Assembly: GCA_964034945.1 (NCBI GenBank)
Contig: OZ035961.1
Location: 66,562,031 to 66,626,030, forward strand
DNA length: 64,000 bases
Source: Chrysopilus asiliformis
Lineage: Eukaryota > Arthropoda > Insecta > Diptera > Rhagionidae
Direction: 5' to 3'
Shown: positions 1 to 10,018 of the stretch, piece after piece
Numbering within the stretch: the first letter of the stretch is position 1
Layout: the number at the start of each line of letters is the position of its first letter
Notes under the pieces: generated by a model
Told to the model about the DNA's origin: nothing
The model's input: the letters and a program-made list of their open reading frames with translations, nothing else
The model's database searches: none
Position numbers and translations under genes: made by a program

Positions 1-45
1 CCATTTGGGAAACGGAACATTTCTAAAGAATCGCAAGTAATATGT

Positions 46-403
46 AGAGAGCCTTTAACCTAGAGAGTGGCCATGCTACCTTAATAGACTGTGCTACTGA
101 GTGCTACTGAGTAGGACAGTCTATTAACTCCAATTAGAACAGTCTATTAGGTCAGTTAGGACAGCTTTTTCTCCAGATTAGAACAGTCTGTAAACAATTT
201 TTCAATTTATCAAAACAACTATGAGTTTCCAATTTTTTTTGATACCTCAAACATGCTATTTTTACATATATTAACCACCTTCAGATATTTTGGCAATTAT
301 TTATAACAATGAATCAAATTTTTAAAGTTTTTCGCGCTCGTTTTTCAGCTCGGCGGCCATTTTTAGATGTCCCCATGGCCACTCTCTAGGTTATAGGCTC
401 TCT
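46..403. mobile_element. MITE with 30-bp TIRs and 10-bp target duplication
   Basis: A 358-bp non-coding element. The left end (46-75) and right end (374-403) are inverted repeats of about 30 bp with one mismatch, starting AGAGAGCC. The 10 bases AGTAATATGT flank both ends (36-45 and 404-413), so insertion made a long target duplication. A 9-10 bp duplication is typical of Mutator-like elements; a hAT origin (8 bp) is less likely. Inner bases 85-265 are related, in reverse orientation, to 2324-2520. No protein is encoded, so it would need a transposase supplied in trans. Confidence 0.75.
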
Positions 404-470
404 AGTAATATGTGGCTGCCTTTTGCTCTGCGACGTGTTGCATTGACGATGACCGAAACAATAATGAGAA

Positions 471-1045
471 TGGAACACATTCAGTGTGGCAGCCAACCAA
501 TCAGAGCACGACAGGCGGAACTCTGACACCGCGTCTTGATTTGGGATTTTTCATCGCAGAGATTTTTGATTGACCAATCAGAGCTCGAGTTGACGGCGAG
601 AAAAAATCCCAGAGATAAATTTCTTGAAATCTTGCAATAGCAAAATTTCTTGCAATTTCACAATTCAAGATGGCGGAATCCAAATTCTCCCGACAAGTAA
701 TTGCGAAAATAACTAATTTTTACAAAATACGATACAAAAAGCTTTGGAAGAGAATATATAACATTAAGAGGTGTTTCTTTTCGTCTGTTCTTCTGTTTCA
801 GCTTTTTCAATTTCACGTATTGCATTAATTGCGAGAGCGGCGACTATGTGTTTTCTTTTCATCGGCATTTTGAGTACTAAATTTCAAGAGATTTTCGGCC
901 CAGCTGTCAAAAAAATCTCATTGCGGTGAGATATTTCTTGGGATGAAAAATTGTTAATCAAGACGCGGTGTGAGAACGGAGATTTTAGTTTTGAGGATGA
1001 TTTTCCTATCAGCAGTCCCACTTCCTCACCTTGACCTTACCCGGC
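471..1045. repeat. Dispersed repeat, copy 1, interrupted by a MITE
   Basis: Bases 471-526 and 971-1045 together match the reverse complement of 58149-58268. The matching part includes the stretch reading ATCAGAGCACGAC and the stretch CCCACTTCCTCACC. A second short match pairs 1180-1216 with 57713-57745. The 444 bases between the two halves are a MITE absent from the other copy. I do not recognise the family, and no coding frame is conserved. Confidence 0.65.
527..970. mobile_element. MITE with TGA target duplication and visible empty site
   Basis: The 444-bp element begins CACCGCGTCTTGATT and ends with its exact reverse complement. TGA sits on both sides (524-526 and 971-973). The paralogous copy at 58149-58268 lacks the element and carries one uninterrupted junction, so the boundaries are well fixed. 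Subterminal sequence also mirrors (TTTTTCATC near both ends). The 3-bp duplication fits PIF/Harbinger or CACTA-like transposases; the family is not settled. It is non-coding. Confidence 0.8.
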
Positions 1046-1216
1046 CGTTACACGCGTCTGTAGAGCTGACACAACTCGTGTAAATGCACTGACGGCCAGT
1101 TCGCTAAATGTATTTTAATTCGTTGTCAGTAATTTGACATTTGAAGTTTGTGCTACTGTACTGTACAGGCCGGGTAATTTTGCCAGTTTCTGTCCTATTT
1201 AGGCGGACTATTTCAA

Positions 1217-2323
1217 GCAATGCTCCTATGATGCATTCATCACGGATGTTTACGAATTGAGCTGAGCGATATCAGTCAAAAAATATAACAATTGTTGTTT
1301 AAACCGCTCTGTTCTTGGCAACAGACAATCTGCTAACTTGTTAATTGGCGTTAAGAGAAATTCAATAGATTCCGTTACCTAGTAAATAAGTTGAAAGACG
1401 TTAACCGATCAGCTGTCTCTGAAATTTTATGGAGACTTCCCTCCCGATTCTACTTTAAATCTTTTAGACTTTTAACCTTTTAGGGCTTTAAATCTTTTAG
1501 AATTTTAACCTTTTTAAAGGAAATTAAAAGATTTGAAATTCTACTTGTAAGGTTATAAGATTGTCAAAATCAGCTGATCCTTTAGCGGGTGGGGTAAAAA
1601 TTCTTATAAGATTTTAAGGCCATTAGATATTCTACAGTCAAGATTAAAACACATTTCTAGCCAAAAAATTCTTATAATTGATATAGTGATCTATATAGCA
1701 GGGTGAAGCAATCCGTGAAAAGTTATATAAACAATTTGCGTGGACAACTAAAGTTTTTTTAATTAGTCAAAACAATTATGAAGATGAAAAAATACATGCG
1801 AACTAGCTGTATCAGAAAACAAAAGTCCTAAATGCAAAAATATGAATGTCTAACGATTTAATCGAAACACAATAATATGGGTTCAGGTAAATACTCGTCC
1901 AAACCCTTTCAGGCAGTCTCGGCGTTGCGCACACGGAGCGCTTAAAAAATATGTAATTTAGAGTTAAGATAGTTGTTTTCAATAAAAAATTATTTGTTTT
2001 GGGTGTAATTGAAAGAGTTTTTTTTAATCCAAAATAATGGAAAATGTTGTTAATTTGCCAAACAGTGTACGTGATTTTTTAGCAGATCAAAAAGAGAATG
2101 ATTCCTAAAAAATGTTTTTTAATTTAATAACTAAAACAATATAAACCTTTATTTATGAAATGAACGAACCATTTCTTAATCTATTCCAGACATATAAGCA
2201 ACATACTTTTAAGACACAAGCGAAGATGCTCTATACGTTTGTTACCAACCTGGTCTAAAATACGTGTTACGCGCGTGTCTTAAAGACGACTACGGAACAG
2301 ATTCACTGGGGAAACACATTAAA
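1217..2323. other. AT-rich stretch without a recognised gene
   Basis: No coding frame of any quality. Around 1450-1560 short A/T-rich direct repeats recur (variants of CTTTTAGAATTTTAACC). Nothing else is recognised. Confidence 0.5.
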
Positions 2324-2612
2324 TCTAGAGAGCGTATAATTGACGTGTTGACGGTCTGATGTCTGAGGTATCAAAAATTGATAAAATCGTAGTGGTTTTA
2401 ATAATTTGAAAAATTGTTTACAACTGTTCTAATCTGGAGAAAAAGCTGTAATAGACTGTTTTAATTGGAATTAATAGACCGTCCTAGAATTACTATAGAG
2501 AACTAGAGTGTAGCCATAATGAAAGTGATTTTCGCTGAAAGTTTCAAATTGTCCGTTGAAATTTTAAAATTTTTGGTTTATTATCACAGATTTAAACGAA
2601 AAAGGTTCTAAT

Positions 2613-4145
2613 CAGGGGCGTGGCGTCATTGGATGCAAGGGATCCATTGCATCCCTTACAAATCTCATAAAAATATTGGTAACTGAGTTTTTAAGTTGAA
2701 ACATTTTTTTTTTCAAAATTCGATCAAAATTAAGTTTGAGTTTATTGTTAGAGTTACTGTTTTGTGCCTTTGTAGCTTCAGTACGGCACAAAATGCATTT
2801 TATCATACAGTCGTGATATATTCAACCGCGAATGCCTTTAAAAAAAGAGAGAATTTCTTAACCTGCCTTTGAAACTGTGTGGAAGCAGAAATTATTGTTG
2901 CATCTATGAGTTTTGTACGAAGAGAGATCAAACTAAACTTTAAGAGATGAGAACCTATGTTAACGACTGGAGAAAAGAGAAAATGTGGATGCAAAATAAA
3001 AATTGCTTCCACCTCAGCAGAAGTCAAATAATTTGCGCTTTTATTTAAATAACTAAAAAACTAAGACCCGTATTTAAAAAGTTTTTTCGTAGGACATTTA
3101 GATGATTTTGTTTTGAGTAATTCTATATCCAATATTCATACCTTTTTGAAGAAAAAATACACGGTTTTCGCGGTTTAAAAAATCATTCCAAAAATAAAAA
3201 TTTCTTTCGGGCGATCATTTCTCTTTTGCCTCGTAATGTCATATGCAACAGGAAGATGTGAAATAAGCAATTCGAATCGTTGCTTCCGAGTGAAAATAAG
3301 TAAAAAAAATGCATTAAGGCAAATTGGTAGTAGCGTTTCTGCATGCGTAGTGAGTAGTGTCTTAAATTGTTTATTTATTAGCGTGTCTTTTTATTGTGTG
3401 ATTTTTGTGATTTCAATAGTTTGGGAAAAATGGCAGATTGTTGTGTAATCGATAGCTTATTAAAACAATCATTTAGTTCGCGCTCTTTTTCTGAAAAACA
3501 AAATATTCTTGATCGCGGGAGACCAAAACCAAAGTTAAATATAACAACAGTAAATAAAAGTTGTACGAGACGATTTTCGGTCAAAGTTTACGAAGATTTT
3601 AATTGGCTTTGCGGTTGTGCAAATAAGCAAAAGTTATTTTGTTGGCCTTGTTTACTTTTTTCGAAGGATTACAACGTTTGGCAATCTGTAAGTTACAGCT
3701 ATTTAAATAATTTTCATAAAGCTGTTTAATTAGCAATTCTGAGTTAAGAACGATCTTGGTGTATCCGGGTTTATGCGGACAATCGTAAATATTTTATTTT
3801 ATAACAGTATTTTTTATACAAAAAGATCATTAATTTACTTTTTCTCTCGATTCGGACATCTAAGTATCTCGAATTAAAAACAAACACATTATAATTTCGT
3901 AGTCTGGGGATCAAAGATCGGATGCATTTCTCATAATCATTTTCATAATCATAAAGTACAAGTTATTTTAGTGTTTTGAACTTTTTATTATTTTATTGTC
4001 ATTCATTTAAGTAGCTAACGAGATATGTATTTTTGCACAACCCAAAAAATACCTTTATTAATAACATAAAAACCTTAAGTTGGCAATTAAATTCCAAAAA
4101 ATTAAAATTTGCATCCCTAGCTTCAAAACTCACGCCACGCCCCTG
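2613..4145 (+). mobile_element. hAT transposon, internally deleted
   Basis: The element is 1533 bp long. It begins CAGGGGCGTGGCGT and ends ACGCCACGCCCCTG, a perfect 14-bp terminal inverted repeat. The 8-bp sequence GTTCTAAT is duplicated directly outside (2605-2612 and 4146-4153). CAG-type ends plus an 8-bp duplication are the hallmark of hAT transposons. Only an N-terminal zinc-finger fragment of the transposase remains (3430-3729); the catalytic and dimerisation regions are missing, so it cannot move itself. Sharp ends and an intact duplication suggest a fairly recent insertion by a trans-acting transposase. Confidence 0.88.
3430..3729 (+). pseudogene. TTF-type zinc-finger N-terminus of a hAT transposase (ZMYM1-like), truncated
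   Basis: From the ATG at 3430 this frame encodes 99 residues. The segment FNWLCGC followed about 8 residues later by LFCWPCLLF is the recognisable core of the TTF-type zinc finger at the N-terminus of ZMYM1-like/DUF4371 hAT transposases. In such proteins the finger binds transposon DNA in the nucleus and is followed by several hundred residues of RNase-H-like catalytic domain. Here the frame stops just after the finger, and no catalytic domain is visible before the right inverted repeat at 4132. The frame is also open upstream to 3394. I infer a deletion remnant, not a working protein; it sits wholly inside the 2613-4145 element. Confidence 0.7.
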
Positions 4146-4518
4146 GTTCTAATCGATTCATTTAAGTTCAGTTTTCCTGGATCAAGAGCTTAAAAAGTTT
4201 CAAATATAACAAAATATTTAAAAAAAAACTGAAAACAAAATTCATTTTTGAAACAAAATTTTCGTCTTATTAAAAAAAACGGTTTTCCGATGGCCCCACT
4301 TTTTAAGTAAGACATTCGGTAAATACTGATGTCCGCTCTCTAGATTCTAGTCTCACTAATCAATTCCAATCTAGATTGACGCATAAAATTTTCCTAGTTG
4401 ATATAGGTACTCTAATCAAGTTTCGTCCAATTCGTTCCTTCCTGTCGAATCATAATACAAAAGAACTAGGTATGTCATAGAAAGTCAACTTTTCCCATCA
4501 TGATACAAAACATATAAT

Positions 4519-4574
4519 ACCAGCATCTTTTCGTCCTGTCCATTATAACCAGCATCTTTTCGTCCTGTCCATTG
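4519..4574. repeat. Short tandem duplication
   Basis: The segment CCAGCATCTTTTCGTCCTGT and its following bases occur twice in direct tandem (about 29-bp period), just left of the 384-bp foldback element. Confidence 0.8.
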
Positions 4575-4599
4575 TGTGACGTATTCAGATGACAACTAA

Positions 4600-4983
4600 T
4601 GCTACATTTACACGAATGACAAATTTGTCATTTTTTTCTTGTCATTATGTTAATTCCCGTGTAAATGGCATAATTTTTGTAATTTTTTCTGTCAGAAAAT
4701 GTCAATCTCTCATAAAAGAATGAACTTGTCCATTCTTTTATGCCAGATTGTCATTCGTACAAACGCAATATTAGTTATGACAAAAGTTGAATACTAAAGT
4801 TGTCATAACTAATATTGCGTTTGCACGAATGACAATCTGGCATAAAAGAATGGACAAGTTCATTCTTTTATGAGAGATTGACATTTTCTGAAAGAAAAAA
4901 TTACAAAAATTATGCCATTTACACGGGAATTAACATAATGACAAGAAAAAAATGACAAATTTGTCATTCGTGTAAATGTAGCA
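4600..4983. mobile_element. 384-bp foldback MITE, copy 1, TAA target duplication
   Basis: Almost the whole element is one inverted repeat: two arms of roughly 180 bp around a short spacer centred near 4790. Ends are TGCTACATTTACACG and its complement. TAA lies at 4597-4599 and 4984-4986. A second copy at 52758-53141 has the same length, flanks and sequence, but in opposite orientation. Three-bp TAA duplications are typical of PIF/Harbinger elements. It is non-coding; as single-stranded DNA or RNA it would form a long hairpin. Confidence 0.88.
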
Positions 4984-5368
4984 TAATGGTGCGAACAGTC
5001 ATTTTGATGAAATGACGAGGGATTTAATAATGCAAAACAATATTTTAACTAATTTATATTTTGTTTGGCATGATAGCTGCATGGAGAAATGTTAACCATT
5101 AATGTAGTACGCGATTCTGCTAGGAAATATTCTGCTCTACGATTTGATTTTTTCGCGATGTGCTCTGTAAAAGCACTTTTTTCAATAGTCTCATGTAATA
5201 CAAAAGTTAAACAAATTGAAATTTGCAAATAGAATTTTTGTTGTTTGCGAGAGCTCTATACCTCTAACCGTTCTAGAGATATTAGTTTTTAGAAAATTTG
5301 ATTTTTTTAAATTTACAATTCCCATAATTTTGCTGTTTAACACTAAACATACCAGCACTTAATAAATA

Positions 5369-5758
5369 CAGTAGAACACGCTTAAATACACATCGAATTT
5401 CGCAGAATTTTATGTGCATTTATCCGTGTTTTGCATTTATACGTAGCACGGAAGCACGGATAAATGCACATTAATGTGCAATTATGCGAGTAAAAGATAA
5501 ACATGCAACTTTAATATTCCTGTAATAAACATTTAAATTCAACGAGGCTACACAAAAACAAAGAATCTAATTAAGAATTCATTTTATCAAATTAAAATAA
5601 CAATAATAACTTTTTTTTGGGTAATCACATTTCACTTTTGCACATGTGCATTTAATATATTTATATGAAAAATGCTTAAAGATCTTCCATGCACAAATTT
5701 TGCGTGCAATGACACGAGTTTTGCATTTACGCGTGTTGCATTTAAGCGCGTTCTACTG
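5369..5758. mobile_element. pogo/Tigger-like MITE with TA target duplication
   Basis: The 390-bp element starts CAGTAGAACACGCTTAAAT and ends with the inverse, with one mismatch. TA flanks both ends (5367-5368 and 5759-5760). Ends of the form CAGTA.AAC.CGCTTA resemble pogo-class (Tc1/mariner superfamily) termini. Internally it carries several imperfect repeats of a motif close to GCATTTA.CGTG. It is non-coding. Confidence 0.75.
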
Positions 5759-5964
5759 TATGTCGTGGCCGGTTCCCGTTCCCACAATTTCAATGGGAAA
5801 ATACCTGGAAGCAAATAAAGCATAATTTTCACTTGGGAAAATTCTTGGATGCGCTGCTGATAAGCAAATATCGAAAACATTGACTTTGAGTCTTAGCACT
5901 CCAGAATGGAATGGAAATTCCGGGCGGGTTAAAATAAAAACGAGGAGTCTCGATTAAGATTTCA

Positions 5965-6440
5965 ACCAGTTCGGATCGTTTTGGATAAAAACGATCCGAA
6001 CTGGTAAATATTTGAATGAAAAGTAATAAAAATATATAGCAAAACGGAAACAGAAGTTATTTGAAAAGTTAAGAAACTAAAGTTTATATAACTTAAGAAA
6101 CAAAAGTTATTGAATTAAAATAAATAAAGGCATTGTGTGTGAAATAAAATTGTAAAATAGTTGTAGTCACAAAATAAAAACAAAATTAAGTTATATGATC
6201 GTTTTAAATATACAAGGAAAAAAGATAAAATCAGTTCGAGTCGTTTTGGATCGGACCAGTAGATATTTGGATTAAAAGGAAAACAATATAGCAAAAAGAG
6301 AAACAAAAGTTATTTAAAAAGGTTAAGATAAAAAAGTCTTTTGATTAAAATATATAAAGGTAGTGTGTACAATAGTTTAAGTCATTAAAAAACAAATTAA
6401 GTAAATGAAATTATTTTAAATAAACAACAACAAAAAGAAA
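5965..6440. repeat. Degenerate tandem duplication led by a hairpin
   Basis: A hairpin at 5965-6005 has perfect 18-bp arms (ACCAGTTCGGATCGTTTT) around a 5-base loop. The sequence after it, about 250 bp, is repeated in degenerate form from about 6231: both units contain a CAGTTCGG/CAGTTCGAG-type start, an AATATAGCAAAA motif, AAAGTTATTTGAAAAG or a near copy, and ATAAAGGCATTGTGTG or a near copy. No protein is encoded. Confidence 0.65.
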
Positions 6441-6867
6441 AAATGTGTTCTTAATTTGCTTCCACCTACGACATGCAAAAACATCCCACGACACAATATA
6501 TTGACCGTCTAGTGGTCATATTGAACGGTTGAGCAATATATTGAAGGAAACAAAATCGGTTTGATTTTTATTGCACAATAAGGTTTTATTGTATAGTCTG
6601 AGGGCGATATTGCACAATAGTGGCTCAGTATCGTATGAAATATCGCTGAGAGTACACCTAACTATAGCTTATTTTTAAGTCATTCAACAAATGTTCATGG
6701 GTACTTCTTTTTTTAACCACTCCTTCATCCATCTGCGCTTTTTTTAAACTCTTTTTTTGAAGTTCACAGCCAGTGCAATGGCTACACAACTAGCTTCAAT
6801 GTCATTTAGGGACATGTTGACTGCTCAAGAATCAAACGAAAAATGATTTATTGTGCAATAATATTGC
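6441..6867. other. AT-rich stretch, no gene
   Basis: No coding sequence seen. Short inverted motifs (TATTGCACAATA around 6580-6620 and 6845-6870) suggest another degraded foldback repeat, but boundaries could not be fixed. Confidence 0.4.
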
Positions 6868-7097
6868 ATTGTCTAGGGCAATGCTCCGTGCCGGGAAATT
6901 ATATTAGGTGTGCCGCGGTAAACATTTCAAATAGCTATTTAATAATTCTTTCAGGATTTTTTTTTAAATTTTTTCATTATAAATATTTTATACACAAATT
7001 TTTTTATATTTTCTTTTGTGGTGTGCCCCGGATTTCCAGAAAAAAAATTGGTGTGCCGTATGCAAATAAAGGTTGCGGAGCACTGCCATAGACAATA
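6868..7097. mobile_element. Degenerate element with inverted ends
   Basis: The left end reads TGTCTAGGGCAATGCTCCG and the right end is the inverse of TGTCTATGGCAGTGCTCCG. Inner repeats GGTGTGCC and GGCACACC also mirror. The CAGTGCTCCGCAACC motif resembles some hAT ends, but no 8-bp duplication is visible, so the class is uncertain. It is non-coding. Confidence 0.45.
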
Positions 7098-7555
7098 TGA
7101 AGTATTGAACATCTTTTCGAAATATCTTAAAATTTAACAGTTGCAATTTAGAAACAAGTTTTCCTGTCAAATTTTTTTTGTCAGTAAAAATGTCAATCTT
7201 TTTTACAGACTATTATTTTTTCAATTTTTATAATATTCAATGGTATTTTATTTATTTTTTTATTTTCCACAAAAGTCGAATTAACCACATTTTAACAAGT
7301 TCCGTTCACTTTTTTGGGTGAAATATATTTCGGATTTTGAATATTTTTAAAGTGCATATTTTGCCATTTTTAGTGCATAGTTTATGTGCATAAAACGCTT
7401 TTTTTAGTGCATATTTTTGGCAGCCCTAGTGATAACTAATTTTAAGATTGATTTCAATGTTTTCGGTTTGTTTACGTTAAATAAATAGTGACTAGTTTGT
7501 CTAAACATTTATAAAAAAAATTCGAACATGAATCTATCCATGCCAAGAAGGATAC

Positions 7556-7870
7556 ACAGAAAATAAAAAGTATGTAAATATCACGAAAACGTTTGTTAAT
7601 ATAACGAAATCATTTGTCCCCCATGGGCCGACAAAATATTTTGTTGTCGGAACGACGTCAATTTTGTTAAATTTTTGTATTTCGTTTTTAAAAAATTTTG
7701 TTAATATTACAAATATTTTGTAAATATTACCTACAAATATTTTGTAAATATTACAAAACAAATCTCTCTTGTTGATATGGAATCTCTTTCTGTTTCTTGC
7801 TTAGTGTGTGTTCATAGAATTTAATATAAGCAACTAATGAGCGGAAATTGTTTTAGTGTGATGACTTTAA
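7556..7870. repeat. Dispersed non-coding repeat, also at 63207-63325
   Basis: Bases 7745-7870 match the reverse complement of 63207-63325 closely, including CTCTTGTTGATATGGAATCT and CAACTAATGAGCGGAAATTG. The left part (7556-7740) is A/T-rich with repeated AAATATTTTGTAAATATTAC motifs and starts next to TACACAGAAAA, a pattern also seen at 39680 and 62458 where TA-flanked repeats begin. The family is not recognised. Confidence 0.6.
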
Positions 7871-7899
7871 AAAAAATAAATAAAAAAAAACAAAAAAAA

Positions 7900-8100
7900 T
7901 TTAAAAAAAAAGCTTTTATTAAAAAAGAATGCACTAAAAAGAAAAAAATAATTTTCTGGACGCTGTGTATCACAAATATAAACAAATATCTCGCTTTTAA
8001 AAAGCTTTTATATTTGTGATACACAGCGTCCAGAAAGTTATTTTTTTCTTTTTAGTGCATTCTTTTTTAATAAAAGCTTTTTTAAAAAAAAAAATTTTTT
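7900..8100. repeat. 200-bp imperfect palindrome
   Basis: Two arms of about 80 bp face each other around a spacer at 7985-8008. The inner part of each arm contains the CTGGACGCTGTGTATCAC motif or its complement; outer parts are A-rich with GAATGCACTAAAAAG and its complement. The palindrome abuts the truncated 3' end of PLE copy A. Opposed reading frames over it mirror each other and are not genes. Confidence 0.75.
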
Positions 8101-8111
8101 TATTTTTTTTT

Positions 8112-8905
8112 ATTCTAAATATTAGTTTATGTTTTAGTTTTATAATTACCCCAAACAAATTACCCTAATTTTTTTATTGAAAAAATTGAAAATAGGAAAA
8201 AAATGGAATGACTTTATTACAGAAAAACAAAAACTAAAAATTACAAAATTAAAATTAGATATCCTCCCACTCCTTATTAAACATCTCCTGGATGTTGTAA
8301 TATACGTTTGTTTTTTTTTGTTTCTACATATTTTTGTAGCCGTTTTTAAACATTTATATGCCATTGTTACAGACGGATTATATTTCTTACACGATCTTTT
8401 TAGATGTTTGTGAGTCTTCTCACTCAAAAATGGAACAGCAACGTATCTTTGAATTAGGCTATGTTTATTGTTGCTTGGTTTATTTGATGAATCTATTTTC
8501 ATTTCATGTTTTTTATTTAGGGCCTATTTAATACTTTTGTTGATAACCGAGTTTGGAAAATGATTGTACTTATATTTGTTTCTAACATATTCCATATAAT
8601 TATTAATGTTGTGTGTATCCTTTGTTATATTGATGATTTTATTTATCTCATTCTTCAACGCGGTAATTTTAGTTGAATATGGATGATTGGATAAAAAATG
8701 AACAGTCCTGTACGAAACGCCTTATTTCCTAAAATGATCCAACTCAAACTTATTATATTTATTAGTTATTTCCAAATCAAGATAACTAATTATTTCTGTA
8801 GGGTCCTCTTTTTTAACGTCCACCTCCATAGAACATGTATCCTGTATATAATCTATAATTTTATCAGCAAAATCTGGGTCTGCATACATTAAAATGTCAT
8901 CAACC
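8112..8905 (-). pseudogene. Penelope-like element copy A: RT C-terminal part, degenerate
   Basis: Read on the minus strand from 8905 this encodes the last part of a reverse transcriptase: VDDILMYADPDF (the palm-domain motif C with catalytic DD), then ISYLDLEITNKY, then VSYRTVHFLSNHP, then YVAVPFLSEKTHKHLKR. Spacing and motifs (LDLxI, SNHP, thumb) match Penelope-like retroelement RTs, which are relatives of telomerase. The frame is broken by a stop codon after HFRK near 8728 and by a frameshift in an A-run near 8310; the last residues read NIQEMFNKEWEDI before a stop. No C-terminal GIY-YIG endonuclease is visible. N-terminal RT motifs are absent. Copy B at 12225-13058 is about 95 percent alike by eye. 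Sequence relation to copy B ends at about 8112. Confidence 0.72.
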
Positions 8906-9235
8906 TAAATACAAAAAATACTTTATTTAGAAAAAAATAAACTAAACTATTTTCTAGACTAAACTAATCTTTCTACAAATTAAAAATTAATAAAAATAAT
9001 AAATAACATAATAAAAATAAAAAAGAAACAATAATAAAAAAACCTATTATAATACCTGTAAAAATTCTAATCTAATAAAGCCAAACAAAAATATTGAAAA
9101 AATAAATAAAAACACAGAAAAATACATAAATACAATCCATAAATTAGTTACTTGAAAAATACAAAAATATCAATACAAAGATGCATGTGAGAAGACTCAC
9201 AAACATCTAAAACGATAAGAAATAATACAGTTTTT
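8906..9235 (-). repeat. PLE 5' or intron region shared by copies A, B and C
   Basis: A/T-rich, non-coding DNA upstream (on the minus strand) of the RT fragment. It is repeated at 13059-13395 and, without the RT part, at 11300-11620. The join to the RT frame reads TTTTTGTATTTAG then GTTGATGAC, which looks like a 3' splice site; an in-frame TAG lies just before the VDD codons. A CAAGTAACT motif near 9150 (minus strand) could be the donor. This is inference only. Confidence 0.5.
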
Positions 9236-9239
9236 GCAA

Positions 9240-9652
9240 TTTAATATTTTCCGGATGAAAAATATTTGGGGTGATTTCTAATTCTAAAACATAACAAAAG
9301 CTATAATTGCCAATCTGGCAATCATTGAAAACCCGTATGGTGATATTCGTATCAAAAATCGAACAGTTGTACCAAAATTCCCCTTTGAAGTCAAACTTTC
9401 CAACAAGATTTTTTAAAATTTATTCCAATCGGATTTTGATGTATGGAAGTTTTATGGAGAATCATATCTTAAATAACTTTTGTTTTTGCTTTTTTTTAAT
9501 AAGATACACCGTTTTTGAGATATTCGCAAAAAAACGTTTTCATACCCCCCTTAATGGTCCATTTTTGCCCATTAACGAACTTCTGCGCAAAATTTCCAGT
9601 CTCTAGCTCAATCCGTGCGCCCGCAATCCGCGCCACAGACGGACGGACATCC
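9240..9652 (-). repeat. Dispersed repeat (CxGT-core family), minus-strand copy
   Basis: This belongs to a family with many copies in the window: 10750-11295, 13405-13788, 46455-46745, 48222-48640, 49530-50000, 60640-61000, 62020-62445 and 63905-64000. Shared parts are a TTGAGCTAGAGACTTGAAAT-type block, a TTTTTGCGAATATCTCAAAA-type block and a core of GTCC/GTCT tetramers. Here the core is only ACAGACGGACGGACAT, cut at 9652 by the next element. It is non-coding; the long frames over it are shadows. Confidence 0.65.
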
Positions 9653-9960
9653 CAAGGAGCATTTTTCGTTTGGGAAGTAGTCCTATGGCACACGAACCGA
9701 CTGAAAGTCATGACTCACGACCGTCCTTCTGACTGAAATTGTGGTACTGAAGAAGTGCTGGCGACCCAAATACGACTGAGTGGCGAATAGCCGCTACCGC
9801 CTGAAGACGTCGAATATCCCGCGGTAGAACTTTGATAAGTCTGCCGAAACCCTACGTAAGTCGGTTGCGAAGATGCTACACAACGACAAAAAATTCTCAC
9901 CATAAAATGCTGACACAAATTAATTCATACTAATATTGGTTAAGCGAAAACATAAACATG
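9653..9960. mobile_element. Non-coding element with CCCAAGGAGCA end, copy A
   Basis: It starts CCCAAGGAGCA immediately after the GGACGGACAT core of the dispersed repeat, and runs to about 9960, where similarity to copy B (13789-14125) ends. CCCAAGGAGCACAAAAGG is also the terminal repeat of the 98-bp MITEs at 35820 and 48323, so this may be a larger relative. Copy A lacks 35 bp present in copy B near 14000. No coding capacity. Confidence 0.5.
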
Positions 9961-10018
9961 AAGAGAAAACAAACTTAGAAATTAAATGACACCAGAAGAT
10001 GATGATTTTTATAGACAA

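Larger units (their letters stand above)
2324..4344. mobile_element. Degenerate MITE related to 46-403, split by a hAT element
   Basis: Bases 2324-2520 are an inverted, diverged copy of the inner part of the 46-403 MITE (shared runs include CTTTTTCTCCAGATTAGAAC read on the minus strand). Short inverted ends TCTAGAGAGCG occur at 2324-2334 and 4334-4344, resembling the AGAGAGCC ends of the first MITE. No clear target duplication is left. The hAT element at 2613-4145 lies inside, so this copy is older than the hAT insertion. Confidence 0.45.

Noticed and set aside
7821..8024. Opposed frames over the 7900-8100 palindrome
   Set aside because: Mirror images of one A/T-rich inverted repeat.
8698..8892. 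Plus-strand frames MNSPVRNALFPK... at 8698 and 12850
   Set aside because: They are antisense to the PLE reverse transcriptase fragment.
9307..9736. Repeated frames in the dispersed repeats at 9307, 9515 and 13430
   Set aside because: Conserved only because the repeat is multicopy; stops and shifts differ among the other copies.
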